A stretch of 64,000 nt of DNA, taken from contig NZ_LN831034.1 of NCBI RefSeq assembly GCF_002055535.1, positions 1,178,001-1,242,000 of the forward strand, written 5' to 3'. The notes under the pieces were generated by a model. It had not been told where the DNA came from, made no database searches, and worked only from the letters and a program-made list of their open reading frames with translations. A program made the translations under genes and the position numbers. This DNA comes from Streptococcus pyogenes (GTDB taxonomy: Bacteria > Bacillota > Bacilli > Lactobacillales > Streptococcaceae). This document shows, in pieces, positions 45,940-53,325 of this stretch. Positions within the stretch are counted from its first letter, which is position 1, and each line of letters begins with the position of its first letter.

Positions 45940-45980
45940 TTAGCGAATATTAAATAAAAAGAAATTTTAGCGTAATATTA
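45940..45980 (+). repeat. Direct repeat TTAGCG(T)AATATTA upstream of spd3
   Basis: TTAGCGAATATTA at 45940-45952 and TTAGCGTAATATTA at 45967-45980, 27 bases apart, upstream of the spd3 -10 (TATAAT, 46019-46024). Possible activator sites; function unknown. Confidence 0.5.
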
Positions 45981-46056
45981 TTGATAAATTAATTTTAAGT
46001 TTTTTTAATTTAAAGTGATATAATTAACCTGTAAATAATAAAAGGAGGACATGGAT

Positions 46057-46857
46057 ATGTCTAAATCAAATCGTCGTACTTGGCAAGGTTTAGTTGTTAT
46101 TTTAATAGCTATTCTCACCACTTTTACCACAAGTACTGTTACGGCAGCCAGAAAAATTAGAAATTTCCCTGATACCACGGAAATTTTGTTAGGAACGAAG
46201 GCGACTGAGACACCAGGAATCTTACCATTCACTGGTAGCTACCAATTAGTTTTGGGCGATCTTGACAATCTGCAAAGGCCAACCTTCGCACACATCCAGC
46301 TAAAAGATCAAGATGAGCCTAATATTAAACGAAAAGGACTTAAATTCAATCCTCCTGGCTGGCATAATTACAAATTGACTGACGCTAATGGAAAAACAAC
46401 TTGGTTAATGGACCGTGGCCATTTAGTTGGTTACCAATTTAGCGGCTTAAATGACGAGCCTAAAAACCTAGTTACAATGACAAAATATCTTAATACTGGC
46501 TTTAGTGACAAAAATCCTTTAGGAATGCTCTATTATGAAAATAGATTAGATAGCTGGTTAGCTCTACACCCTAACTTCTGGCTAGACTATAAAGTTACTC
46601 CTGTTTATCATAAAAATGAGTTAGTTCCTCGCCAAGTAGTTCTACAGTATGTTGGAATTGATGAAAATGGAGATCTACTTCAAATTAAGTTAGGTAGTGA
46701 AAAAGAAAGTGTAGACAACTTTGGAGTAACATCAGTTACATTAGATAACGTATCTCCTTTAGCTGAATTGGATTACCAAACAGGAATGATGCTAGATTCA
46801 ACTCAAAACGAAGAAGATAGTAATTTAGAAACCGAAGAGTTTGAAGAAGCGGCTTAA
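46057..46857 (+). CDS. spd3: Secreted phage-encoded DNase Spd3 (MF3, streptodornase)
   Basis: 266 residues. An N-terminal signal peptide (MSKSNRRTWQGLVVILIAILTTFTTSTVTA) is cut near A30. The catalytic motif of the DNA/RNA non-specific endonuclease family is LMDRGHLVGYQFSG with H122, followed by EPKNLVTMTKYLNTGFSDKNPLGMLYYE. The exported nuclease degrades DNA, including that of neutrophil traps, a virulence trait of S. pyogenes. The ATG at 46057 is preferred over one at 46051 because GGAGG (46044-46048) is 8 bases before it. TATAAT lies at 46019-46024. The acidic C-terminus ends in EEFEEAA. Confidence 0.95.
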   Translation: MSKSNRRTWQGLVVILIAILTTFTTSTVTAARKIRNFPDTTEILLGTKATETPGILPFTGSYQLVLGDLDNLQRPTFAHIQLKDQDEPNIKRKGLKFNPPGWHNYKLTDANGKTTWLMDRGHLVGYQFSGLNDEPKNLVTMTKYLNTGFSDKNPLGMLYYENRLDSWLALHPNFWLDYKVTPVYHKNELVPRQVVLQYVGIDENGDLLQIKLGSEKESVDNFGVTSVTLDNVSPLAELDYQTGMMLDSTQNEEDSNLETEEFEEAA

Positions 46858-46896
46858 CATAAACTTATACTTAATAAAAATATCTAGATTGTGAAC

Positions 46897-46939
46897 ATTA
46901 TCCCAAATGTTAGATTATTTATTTAATATTTGGGGTAAT
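46897..46939 (+). terminator. Terminator after spd3
   Basis: ATTATCCCAAAT pairs with ATTTGGGGTAAT (one G-T pair) around a 19-base A/T-rich loop. The following 180 bases up to the next gene show nothing else. Confidence 0.6.
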
Positions 46940-47127
46940 TTGTATAAAGTTAAATTTTGAAGAAAAATTAGTATAGGCTACTATCTGTGCTATTTTTTAA
47001 AAAAACAACGTCTATTTAGAAAGTCCCTTAAATAGGACTTTGAGAAATTAGTCTGTTTTAACGGCCTTTGTTGAGGATGATTGAATCGAGTAATATGTAT
47101 AGTAGATTGAAAAAAAAGGGTGATTTT

Positions 47128-47562
47128 ATGAAAAGGTCCAAAAAAGCATCGTTACTTAGTGTTATTGTTGGAATGGCTTTAGCTGTGATACCAATTTATA
47201 TTGTTAATTATGACAATGAACTTATCGTTCTTTTAATGAGTATTTTTTTTAATGGGATAATTGTTTCCGCTTTTGAACTTATTAAAACATATGATGGTTT
47301 GCAGGAAGAATATAAAAAGCTAACTGTAGATAGATGGAAGAATACTATTTTACTGGCTTTCAATTCATTATATTTTGCTTCTATTTTGACAAATAGTCTA
47401 TCAAATAATTTATCGACCATTTTATCAACTAATCGTTCTGACAAAGTAAGTGCAATATTTCTTACAGGTTGTTCTATTTTAGCACTACTTCCATTCCTCC
47501 TTCATAGGTTAATAAAACGAGAAATAGAAATTGAAAATGAAAGAAAAAAATTAAAAAAATAA
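47128..47562 (+). CDS. Small membrane protein of unknown function beside spd3
   Basis: 144 residues from MKRSKKASLLSVIVGMALAV, with AAGGG before the ATG. Two hydrophobic segments lie near the N-terminus (SLLSVIVGMALAVIPIYIV, LIVLLMSIFFNGIIVSAFELI) and two later (LLAFNSLYFASILTNSL, AIFLTGCSILALLPFLLH), with a charged coiled tail (KREIEIENERKKLKK). A longer frame from 47068 starts with TTG and lacks a ribosome site. Plus-strand orientation against the late phage genes suggests a moron expressed from the prophage. It may be a superinfection or immunity factor, which is a guess only. Confidence 0.65.
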   Translation: MKRSKKASLLSVIVGMALAVIPIYIVNYDNELIVLLMSIFFNGIIVSAFELIKTYDGLQEEYKKLTVDRWKNTILLAFNSLYFASILTNSLSNNLSTILSTNRSDKVSAIFLTGCSILALLPFLLHRLIKREIEIENERKKLKK

Positions 47563-47574
47563 TTACTTAAACAC

Positions 47575-47610
47575 AAAAAACCGCCCTCGATTAAGAGAGC
47601 GGTTTTGTCT
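47575..47610. terminator. Bidirectional terminator between the moron and the lysin gene
   Basis: AAAACCGC and GCGGTTTT flank CCTCGATTAAGAGA, with A- and T-rich sides, where the plus-strand gene meets the end of the minus-strand late operon. Confidence 0.75.
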
Positions 47611-47631
47611 TATCTAAAGGAGCTTTATCTC

Positions 47632-48837
47632 CTAATTTAATTTGCCCCAAAGGCTGATAATGTTACCGTCTTTGTCAGTTATCCCAATAGCCGTGTAGTT
47701 TCGCATACCCGAGCCGCCAACGTAGCTAATCCAGTAGTAACCATTGGCGTAACCCTCACTATCAAAGCTGATAGTATCACCTTGTTTATAGCTACCTACT
47801 ACCTCGCTAGTTAAACTTGGCCAACGTCTGATATTGATTTCTGCGACATCAAGCGTAAAAGTACCTGTTTTTGCTGTCTCTACGATAGTGTCAGACGTTT
47901 GTGGCTCGGTGCTGACTGGTTGCGTGACAATATCTCCTTGGTAAGGAGGGTAAAACCATCCTGTCACGCCGGTAAAATCACGAGTATTAAAACGAGCTGG
48001 TGCACCGACATACAAAGCATCAGGATTGCCATCAATGTTTTGCTCGATAGTTCGCATGGTATAACCGTCGCTATCCTCAATGACAACTCCTGTGTGACCA
48101 AATTGATGATATGGCACTGATTGGACAAAAAATGCTCCAGTCTGTGGATTTGCATCTGTCGGCATGCGGTGGACTTCCCAACCTACGGCAGCAGCGCTAT
48201 CTAGTAAGTCAATCGCATTTCCCCAAAGATCAACACCAAACCAGTGCTTTGCTGCATAACAAGGCACATCTGTGCATTGCCAGCCCGCAAAACCATCTTT
48301 ATCCACGCCAACCCCAGCATTTACCAAGTTAATAAAAAATTCAATGACTTCTCGACATTGAGAACTAATCATTTGCTTCTCCTTTCTGACAATAGCCTCT
48401 TCATCCCATTCCTGAAGGTCATTTTCCTCGATTAGTTGGATAAGCAACTCTGCATAACCGCTAGCTGTGGCATAACCTGCATCTTTTATAGCGTGACAAG
48501 CTTTTTTGTAATCAGTCTCACCAATCACAGCCTGATACCGTGGATTATCGTTTAAAAATTTACCGTGATCAATAATGCTGTCAGTCCAACTATCATACGC
48601 CCTAAATCGGTCCACAATATCCGTGACAACACCTGCTTGATATTCCTCTTGGGTTTTGGTATCAAATGATTTACCAGTCCAAGAGCTATCTGCCTTAATA
48701 CCAAACAGAGCGTTGTGTGGGGCATGTTTGCCCCACCCGCTTTCTAAGATTGTCTGCGCTGCGGTCAAGGATGGCAAGATTTTGTACGTTGTCCAGCCAT
48801 CTAAACAGCCTTGTTTAATTTTATCTAAAAAGGTCAT
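47632..48837 (-). CDS. Phage endolysin: glucosaminidase, CHAP and SH3b domains
   Basis: 401 residues, no signal peptide. Domains: an N-terminal glucosaminidase-like (GH73) domain, residues about 15-150, with TILESGWGKHAPHNALFGIK; a CHAP amidase/endopeptidase domain, about 180-300, with catalytic cysteine region GWQCTDVPCYAAKHWFG and the histidine in FGHTGVVIED; an SH3_5 wall-binding domain, about 330-395 (TFTLDVAEINIRRWPSLTSEVVGSYKQGD). It cuts host peptidoglycan once the holin has opened the membrane. Its ATG overlaps the stop of the 36-residue gene (ATGA). Confidence 0.93.
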   Translation of the reverse strand: MTFLDKIKQGCLDGWTTYKILPSLTAAQTILESGWGKHAPHNALFGIKADSSWTGKSFDTKTQEEYQAGVVTDIVDRFRAYDSWTDSIIDHGKFLNDNPRYQAVIGETDYKKACHAIKDAGYATASGYAELLIQLIEENDLQEWDEEAIVRKEKQMISSQCREVIEFFINLVNAGVGVDKDGFAGWQCTDVPCYAAKHWFGVDLWGNAIDLLDSAAAVGWEVHRMPTDANPQTGAFFVQSVPYHQFGHTGVVIEDSDGYTMRTIEQNIDGNPDALYVGAPARFNTRDFTGVTGWFYPPYQGDIVTQPVSTEPQTSDTIVETAKTGTFTLDVAEINIRRWPSLTSEVVGSYKQGDTISFDSEGYANGYYWISYVGGSGMRNYTAIGITDKDGNIISLWGKLN

Positions 48838-48944
48838 CTGTCCTCCTTATCTAAAAATGGATAAAAGATCAGAGCAACAACAGATATCGGCACATACAGT
48901 ATTGCGATTGCTATAACTAATGCTAATCGTGTGATTGCTCGCAT
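48834..48944 (-). CDS. 36-residue membrane peptide between holin and lysin
   Basis: Too short for most gene callers: MRAITRLALVIAIAILYVPI then SVVALIFYPFLDKEDR, a single strong transmembrane helix with a short charged tail. The start has GGAGGA 4-5 bases upstream, and the stop overlaps the lysin ATG by four bases, so it is coupled to lysin translation. Position and shape suggest a second holin, an antiholin or a spanin-like helper; none of these is proven. Confidence 0.75.
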   Translation of the reverse strand: MRAITRLALVIAIAILYVPISVVALIFYPFLDKEDR

Positions 48945-48952
48945 GGCTCCTC

Positions 48953-49180
48953 CTATTGTTTTGGTTCGTGGTAAGTCAATGCTTGCTCACTGTCTGACAG
49001 GCCTTTTGTGGTTGGATCTGTGACAACACCGAGCAATACCAAAAGCGTTACAGCTGTGTTGGCAATATCCGCGATGTTTGATGGTAGTTTAATACCTAAT
49101 TGTTGCGCTAACAAAAAGATAGCTCCCAAAATAGCCATCAAGGTTACTTTGTTTTGTAGTCGTAATTTTAAATTGATCAT
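48953..49180 (-). CDS. Phage holin
   Basis: 75 residues: MINLKLRLQNKVTLMAILGAIFLLAQQLG, a short turn, IADIANTAVTLLVLLGVVTDPTTKGLSDSEQAL. Two transmembrane helices and the VTDPTTKGLSDS ending mark the phi-LC3-type holin family. It opens the cytoplasmic membrane for the lysin. It overlaps the upstream gene by four bases. Confidence 0.9.
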   Translation of the reverse strand: MINLKLRLQNKVTLMAILGAIFLLAQQLGIKLPSNIADIANTAVTLLVLLGVVTDPTTKGLSDSEQALTYHEPKQ

Positions 49181-49452
49181 TTGATTTCTCCTCTCATCAT
49201 ATCTTTTAAATCTTTAACATCATCTGTTAAATTTTTAATTTGCTCTGTCATTGTAATCAACGTTTTATTTTGCTCAGCGTGCTCTTCAAGCCGCCGAGCA
49301 TTTTGGCGTGTAACAATTTTTAAATGCTCTACCTCAGATTGCAACAAAGTAATATCTGTCGCATGCTTGATGGATTTTGCATTAAAAATATTGTAAGTCG
49401 TGACGATAGCTAAAATAAAGCCACCGACGCCAAATATCAACTCTGTTGCCAT
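49177..49452 (-). CDS. Small phage membrane/coiled-coil protein
   Basis: 91 residues. An N-terminal helix (LIFGVGGFILAIVTTYNIF) is followed by a long heptad-rich region (LLQSEVEHLKIVTRQNARRLEEHAEQNKTLITMTEQIKNLTDDVKDLKDMM). The layout resembles XhlA-like lysis accessory proteins, but with the membrane segment at the N-terminus. It is found next to holins in many streptococcal phages. Coupled to the holin by a 4-base overlap. Confidence 0.75.
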   Translation of the reverse strand: MATELIFGVGGFILAIVTTYNIFNAKSIKHATDITLLQSEVEHLKIVTRQNARRLEEHAEQNKTLITMTEQIKNLTDDVKDLKDMMRGEIK

Positions 49453-49461
49453 AAACCACCT

Positions 49462-50079
49462 CTAATCTTGTTTAACCAAATCAGCGTACTTGATAACTGT
49501 TACTTTGGCTTCTGACTCTAGCTCCTCTAAGGTTTGTTTGTCATACTCAAATGCTTCATTAACGTGTACAAAGACTAGGTTCCCTTCGCCTGCTTCACCG
49601 TCTTCCTCTTTAGTACTGTCGACCACCGTAAAGACATCATAGGCTTGATACTCACCTTTTTTGGCTGGCTCGATTAGCTCAAGCATGCCTTTATAAATGT
49701 CAGGATCAATCTTGCCGCCGCTCGTTAACATGTGGATGGTTTGCAAGTTAATCATTCGCTGTGTACGCTCTGCGGACACCTTAGCTAGTCCAGCAGCTGT
49801 TTGAGCAGTTTTGGCAGTCTTAGCGGTTTCCTGTGAGATTTTTTCAAGGTCGTCTACCTTTTGCACGGCTTCGCCCATTGCAATTTCAACGTATTCAGAT
49901 TTTTTAAATTCTTCCAAAGTAGCTTTGATAATCTCTGTGTCATTATTTGAGGTTAAGTCCTGCTTGATTGGTTGAGAGATGACTGAGCCATCCTCAGCAG
50001 TGATAATAATATGTGTGCTTGCGACTGCTCCTGTGCTGTCAAATTGTGGGTATTTTCCTGTCACTTTCCAATTTCTCAT
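49462..50079 (-). CDS. DUF1366-like phage protein
   Basis: 205 residues, starting MRNWKVTGKYPQFDSTGAVASTHIIITAEDGS, with a helical Ala/Lys/Thr-rich central part (ETAKTAKTAQTAAGLAKVSAERTQRMINLQTIHMLTSGGK). Matches the DUF1366 proteins encoded after tail-fibre genes in streptococcal phages (by eye). Probably structural or tail-associated. Ribosome site AGGAGA. Confidence 0.7.
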   Translation of the reverse strand: MRNWKVTGKYPQFDSTGAVASTHIIITAEDGSVISQPIKQDLTSNNDTEIIKATLEEFKKSEYVEIAMGEAVQKVDDLEKISQETAKTAKTAQTAAGLAKVSAERTQRMINLQTIHMLTSGGKIDPDIYKGMLELIEPAKKGEYQAYDVFTVVDSTKEEDGEAGEGNLVFVHVNEAFEYDKQTLEELESEAKVTVIKYADLVKQD

Positions 50080-50081
50080 GG

Positions 50082-50513
50082 TTATTCTCCTTTTTTACTT
50101 TCTTCAAATTGTTCCAAAATGTTGTCGATAAGAATGATTTCAGATGATGTAAATTCATCTTCACACTCTTCTAAAAAGTTTAAAAAGTCAATAAATCGCT
50201 TGGAGTACTCACCCCCTTTAATCACAATTTCTTCATCAGCTAGCTCGTTGAGTAGGCCGTTGAACTCGTCGAGTTTAGCGGGGTCTGCTAGCTTGATGTT
50301 TTTGTGCTCATCAATGACAAACTTGCCATCTTTGTCTTTTTGAGCATACAGATCAATAAGGTCACCCTCATCCTTGGCGTACTCTTTGAATTTATCTACT
50401 ACTTTTGCGAGTAGCTTAGCACGTCCGCGGTTTGCTCGCATGTTCGTGACTTTGATTTTGTCTAGTACACGATATAGTGTGTTTAAATCTTTGTTTTTAA
50501 TAGTTAATTGCAT
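50082..50513 (-). CDS. DUF1617-like phage protein
   Basis: 143 residues: MQLTIKNKDLNTLYRVLDKIKVTNMRANRGRAKLLAKVVDKF, then an acidic helical C-terminus. Resembles the DUF1617 family found beside DUF1366 in the same phages. Function unknown. It ends 2 bases before the DUF1366 gene start, so the two form one unit. Confidence 0.7.
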   Translation of the reverse strand: MQLTIKNKDLNTLYRVLDKIKVTNMRANRGRAKLLAKVVDKFKEYAKDEGDLIDLYAQKDKDGKFVIDEHKNIKLADPAKLDEFNGLLNELADEEIVIKGGEYSKRFIDFLNFLEECEDEFTSSEIILIDNILEQFEESKKGE

Positions 50514-50524
50514 ATTATCTCCTG

Positions 50525-52309
50525 TTAAATTTTAGTGATGTAGTTATTCAATTCCCTACTCACAGCACTTGTAAAATTGCTATGAGCAGTATTCCAGCCG
50601 ACGTTAGCCAAGTGCCCCCAACAGCGGCCTAAGGCTACTACAGCCGCATACAAGTCGTTCATGTCGAGCACTTTTTCCATTTTGTCTGGTCTAAATTTAA
50701 ATCCTCGATTGATGTTAAAGTCATCTGCAATCAAGACATTATCACCGTATAGCTCGGTTTGGTCGACTGCAGCAGTATGGTTATATCCCGTAGCGTACCT
50801 AAATGACCTTAGCCCTGCAAAACGACCGGAAGAAGCGCTGTCGATGCCATCTCCTGATGAGGTAATGCCGATAGAGGCATATAACGCTGAGCCTCTATAG
50901 CCTTTTGGTGTGGCATTACTAAAATGTACAAAAGCAGTATGTGTGCCATCTTTACGTACTAAGGCATTGTTTTTGCTATTAAAATTAATTGTGGCATCTC
51001 GATTAAAGGTCATATTGGCATTATTTAGGTCCCACTGACTTGCCCCATTTGTAGCGGCTAATACACCTCCAGTAATTTTGCTAGCTGATAGTGTTACAGA
51101 TTGGACTGATGTTGCAAAGATGTCTTTGGCAAACAACGTCCTAAAATATCCCTCGTTAGCAGTGAGTTTATTAAAAAAGGCATAGTCCATCTTAATTTTC
51201 TCACCAGTAATGGCCTCGGTTGCAATCCTATTAGCATTAAGATAACCAGTATTAATCTTACCGGCATCCATGTTAGCAATATGAGCATCTTTGATGACAG
51301 CGTTGCTGATGTAGCTGTTACCATCAAGAGTGATATTTTTTCCAGTGATTTTAACCCCAGACCTATCAAGATTGATTGCCGAGATAATCTCACTGCCAGA
51401 CATTTTGCTTGCTGGGAGTTTATCCCTGATTGCGAAGGCTATCTTGTCGTAACTCTGAGCAATAGTTGTCTCAACATCACCTTTTGATACCTTTGTGCTG
51501 ATCAGGTCACTTAACTGATTAATCCGACTTGTAGCATTTGATTGATTATCACGTACAGTTGTTTGTAGTCCCTGTACAGTCTGAGACAAACTGCTGTAAT
51601 TTTGGTTTGCATTTGTGATTTGTGACTGCAATCCTTGTGCTGTCTGAGACAATCGAGAAACATCATTAGCTGCATTACTAACTCGTAAATCAATGCCACT
51701 TACCTTTTGAGATAGCGTTGAGTAGTTACCAACACCATCATCAAGACGACTGCTAAGACTATCAATTGTTTGGCTCAAACGACTGTATTTGCCATCAAGT
51801 CCACTAATACGACTATCAAACATTGATGCTAGCTGAGTACGTGCGGATTCAACTGACTCACTTTTGACAGTTTGTTTGATACCATTCAGAGTTTGCTCAA
51901 ATTTGGAATATCGTTCATCATCAATAGACTTGACTTGTAACAATATCTGCTCAGCTGATTGCGCAATGGCACTTGACATCTCTTTGTTGGCGTACTCGAC
52001 TAGCATTGCCTTATTATTGAACTTGATTTTGCCCCACAAATCTGACTTAGGGTCTTTTAGCTGTAAATCAAGCTCTTTGACCTGCTGAGCTAGTCCAAAA
52101 GCTTGTTGAGTGGTAACTTTAGGCTTTACAAAGTCGTGCATTGTATTGTCATCCTCGACCTGTAGCTTTTTGATTATGGTATTGCCAAGGCAACTACTGT
52201 TAAGTCTCACAGTCTCACTTGACTTATCTGCCTTAAAGGTCACATAAAAACGACCATCTGCAAAAGATAAGTCGTGCTCGTTTATTGTATATGTTGGGTC
52301 TCTGCTCAT
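50525..52309 (-). CDS. gp58-like minor tail / baseplate protein
   Basis: 594 residues. An N-terminal beta-rich part is followed by a long coiled-coil region (about residues 110-270) built of degenerate repeats around SRLSQT-x-L-S/Q-S-x-L, then a beta-rich tail tip with KITGKNITLDGNSYISNAVIKDAHIANMDAGKINTG, a motif widespread in tail-tip proteins of Gram-positive phages, and a C-terminal domain ending NNYITKI. Structural protein at the tail tip, next to the hyaluronidase. Confidence 0.8.
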   Translation of the reverse strand: MSRDPTYTINEHDLSFADGRFYVTFKADKSSETVRLNSSCLGNTIIKKLQVEDDNTMHDFVKPKVTTQQAFGLAQQVKELDLQLKDPKSDLWGKIKFNNKAMLVEYANKEMSSAIAQSAEQILLQVKSIDDERYSKFEQTLNGIKQTVKSESVESARTQLASMFDSRISGLDGKYSRLSQTIDSLSSRLDDGVGNYSTLSQKVSGIDLRVSNAANDVSRLSQTAQGLQSQITNANQNYSSLSQTVQGLQTTVRDNQSNATSRINQLSDLISTKVSKGDVETTIAQSYDKIAFAIRDKLPASKMSGSEIISAINLDRSGVKITGKNITLDGNSYISNAVIKDAHIANMDAGKINTGYLNANRIATEAITGEKIKMDYAFFNKLTANEGYFRTLFAKDIFATSVQSVTLSASKITGGVLAATNGASQWDLNNANMTFNRDATINFNSKNNALVRKDGTHTAFVHFSNATPKGYRGSALYASIGITSSGDGIDSASSGRFAGLRSFRYATGYNHTAAVDQTELYGDNVLIADDFNINRGFKFRPDKMEKVLDMNDLYAAVVALGRCWGHLANVGWNTAHSNFTSAVSRELNNYITKI

Positions 52310-52323
52310 TTATCCTCCTTAAT

Positions 52324-53325
52324 CTATTTTTTTAGTATGAGTTTTTTTAACTCAGCAATTTTTTCATCTACGTAATCTTTAGTCGCAGCATGTTTTCCAG
52401 ATGTTGGATCTTTAACTGTTAGATTACCATCCACAATTGAACTTGCACATGACCAAAAGTCACCATCTGGACCTACATAAAATTTGTCTTTATTTTTATT
52501 TCTGATTCTGAGCATTTTACCAGCTGTGCCTGATGTTGAGTTAATGTAGATTCCTTGAGCAGCAGTACCTTTTCCGCCTTTCTGTTTTTTAACGATATCA
52601 ATAGATAACGCTGCAGCGTTTTCATCGTATTTTGCCTCAACGTTTGGGTTTTCGTGTGTGATTTTGAGCGTTCCTAGCGCTTTTTCTGACCCTCGTAGCT
52701 GCATCGCACTACCATTTTCATTGCCGCTAGTAATATTAAGCGCAGAGGAAAAATTAGGTGTGCTTGGCTGGCGCATCGCAATATTAACGGCATTAGTCTT
52801 ACCGCTGTAATCGACAAAAAGCGCCGATTTATTGAAGGTCTCTTTACCCGTCCGCAAGCTCATTAACGGCCCATCACTGGTATCATTGTTAGAATAGACA
52901 ACAACACCAGCACCTTTCGATTTAGACATATCAATGTTAATCGCTCCTCCTACGGAAGATGAGGGTTTAATACCACTGTTAGGTTTAAACTGTAGTTGTC
53001 CTGTCACTATGCCGCCTGTCAAACTCAATTTTTCGTCTAGCTTTGCATTTGACTCTGCTTTTAAGTAAACAGCGTTTTTATCTGCTTTATTTGATTCTAA
53101 TTTGGTGATTTTACTATTAGTTTCTTTTTTTTGTGCAAACGCATCTAGATCTAATTTATTAAGGTACTTAAGCTTACTAAATTGGTTTTTACCATCACCA
53201 AACTTAGCATATCCTGTGTCGGTCTCAAAGCCTATTTCACTCTCAAGTAAGATGACATCGCTGCGAGCCCATTCTTCGGCAGTCATCCGCTTAAATTGGA
53301 CTCTTAATGGTATAGTTTCTGTCAT
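52324..53325 (-). CDS. hylP: Phage-encoded hyaluronate lyase (HylP type)
   Basis: 333 residues. The N-terminus TIPLRVQFKRMTAEEWARSDVILLESEIGFETDTGYAKFGDGKNQFSKLKYL and the central triple-stranded beta-helix region (SGGIVTGQLQFKPNSGIKPSSSVGGAINIDMSKSKGAGVVVYSNNDTSDGPLMSLRTG-like) identify HylP. It is a tail-borne enzyme that depolymerises the hyaluronan capsule so the phage can reach the cell. The collagen-like Gly-x-y repeats seen in some HylP variants are not present. It overlaps the tail endopeptidase gene by one base. Confidence 0.92.
   Translation of the reverse strand: MTETIPLRVQFKRMTAEEWARSDVILLESEIGFETDTGYAKFGDGKNQFSKLKYLNKLDLDAFAQKKETNSKITKLESNKADKNAVYLKAESNAKLDEKLSLTGGIVTGQLQFKPNSGIKPSSSVGGAINIDMSKSKGAGVVVYSNNDTSDGPLMSLRTGKETFNKSALFVDYSGKTNAVNIAMRQPSTPNFSSALNITSGNENGSAMQLRGSEKALGTLKITHENPNVEAKYDENAAALSIDIVKKQKGGKGTAAQGIYINSTSGTAGKMLRIRNKNKDKFYVGPDGDFWSCASSIVDGNLTVKDPTSGKHAATKDYVDEKIAELKKLILKK

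Noticed and set aside
46940..47067. Small RNA or regulatory element between spd3 and the membrane-protein gene
   Set aside because: Only weak A/T-rich hairpins; nothing beyond the terminator of spd3 can be supported.
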